The notes under the pieces were generated by a model. The model worked only from the letters and a program-made list of their open reading frames with translations, had not been told where the DNA came from and did not search any database. From Salaquimonas sp. (GTDB lineage: Bacteria > Pseudomonadota > Alphaproteobacteria > Rhizobiales > Rhizobiaceae), in contig JAHEHW010000103.1 in NCBI GenBank assembly GCA_024639745.1, positions 1 to 6,447 of the forward strand: a stretch of DNA of 6,447 nt, in the 5' to 3' direction. Positions 6,307-6,447 of this stretch are shown piece by piece (within the stretch, counting starts at the first letter, position 1; every line of letters starts with the position of its first letter). Both the position numbers and the translations under genes were made by a program.

Positions 6307-6447
6307 TTAACCGGGCCAGCGATTTGCCGCGGCCAGACCTGCGGAGAGCACGTCGCCTTCCAGCGAATTAACGTAGATATCGAGCCATGGGTCAGAAAGA
6401 CCCGCGCGTTTCGCCAAGATATGCCATTTCGCCGCTTCAACGGCATC
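6307..6447 (-). CDS. Sel1-repeat protein, C-terminal end (partial)
   Basis: The open frame enters at the right edge and ends at a TAA at 6309-6307, giving the last 46 residues of a longer protein. It begins DAVEAAKWHILAKRAGLSD, which matches the second half of a Sel1-like repeat (D..EAAKW...AA..G). A short non-repeat tail ending ANRWPG follows. Sel1 repeats are helical-pair scaffolds for protein-protein contacts, often in secreted or envelope proteins of proteobacteria; the function here is unknown. The gene is upstream of efp on the same strand, 148 bp away. It is cut by the window edge, not broken. An alternative frame over the same bases has an ATG but encodes an unlikely protein rich in Arg, Cys and Trp. 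Confidence 0.72.
   Translation of the reverse strand, partial: DAVEAAKWHILAKRAGLSDPWLDIYVNSLEGDVLSAGLAAANRWPG

Noticed and set aside
6162..6371. Plus-strand frame of 69 codons at the right end.
   Set aside because: It overlaps the efp upstream region and the Sel1-repeat tail, has Arg/Leu-rich shadow composition and no Shine-Dalgarno.

Overview
The window looks like chromosomal core DNA from an alphaproteobacterium of the order Hyphomicrobiales (Rhizobiales). This rests on three things. The L31 is a cysteine-free form about 73 residues long, as I recall from rhizobia and Brucella. The EF-P is close in sequence to what I remember of Brucella- and Mesorhizobium-type proteins and unlike the divergent Rhizobium/Agrobacterium EF-P. 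The moderately high-GC coding sequence and short tandem gene spacing also fit. The genus cannot be fixed without a search.

Layout, left to right. Positions 1-123 hold no gene I can support, only a 14-bp perfect palindrome. rpmE (ribosomal protein L31) lies on the minus strand at 186-407, with a clear intrinsic terminator at 124-160. A roughly 350-bp divergent region separates it from a plus-strand gene (about 782-2557) for a complete MsbA-type ABC exporter half-transporter. That gene converges, across 32 bp, with a minus-strand train read right to left. The train begins with the 3' end of a Sel1-repeat gene (6307-6447, cut by the window edge). It continues with efp (5595-6158), an inositol-monophosphatase family gene of SuhB type (4776-5567), a MotA/TolQ/ExbB-type channel gene (3639-4625) and an OmpA/MotB-type peptidoglycan-binding gene (2590-3621).

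How the genes relate. rpmE and efp serve translation (ribosome structure, and rescue of ribosomes stalled at polyproline). The SuhB-type phosphatase is 27 bp after efp and may be co-transcribed with it. The last two minus-strand genes are 17 bp apart and encode the two halves of a proton-driven inner-membrane motor or energiser. One is a four-helix channel subunit. The other is a single-pass subunit with the membrane aspartate, a long periplasmic coiled coil and a peptidoglycan-binding domain. This pair resembles MotAB, TolQR and ZorAB but fits none of them cleanly, and it is the most interesting content here. I see no mobile element, tRNA, rRNA, CRISPR array or obvious defence island, and every complete gene looks intact.
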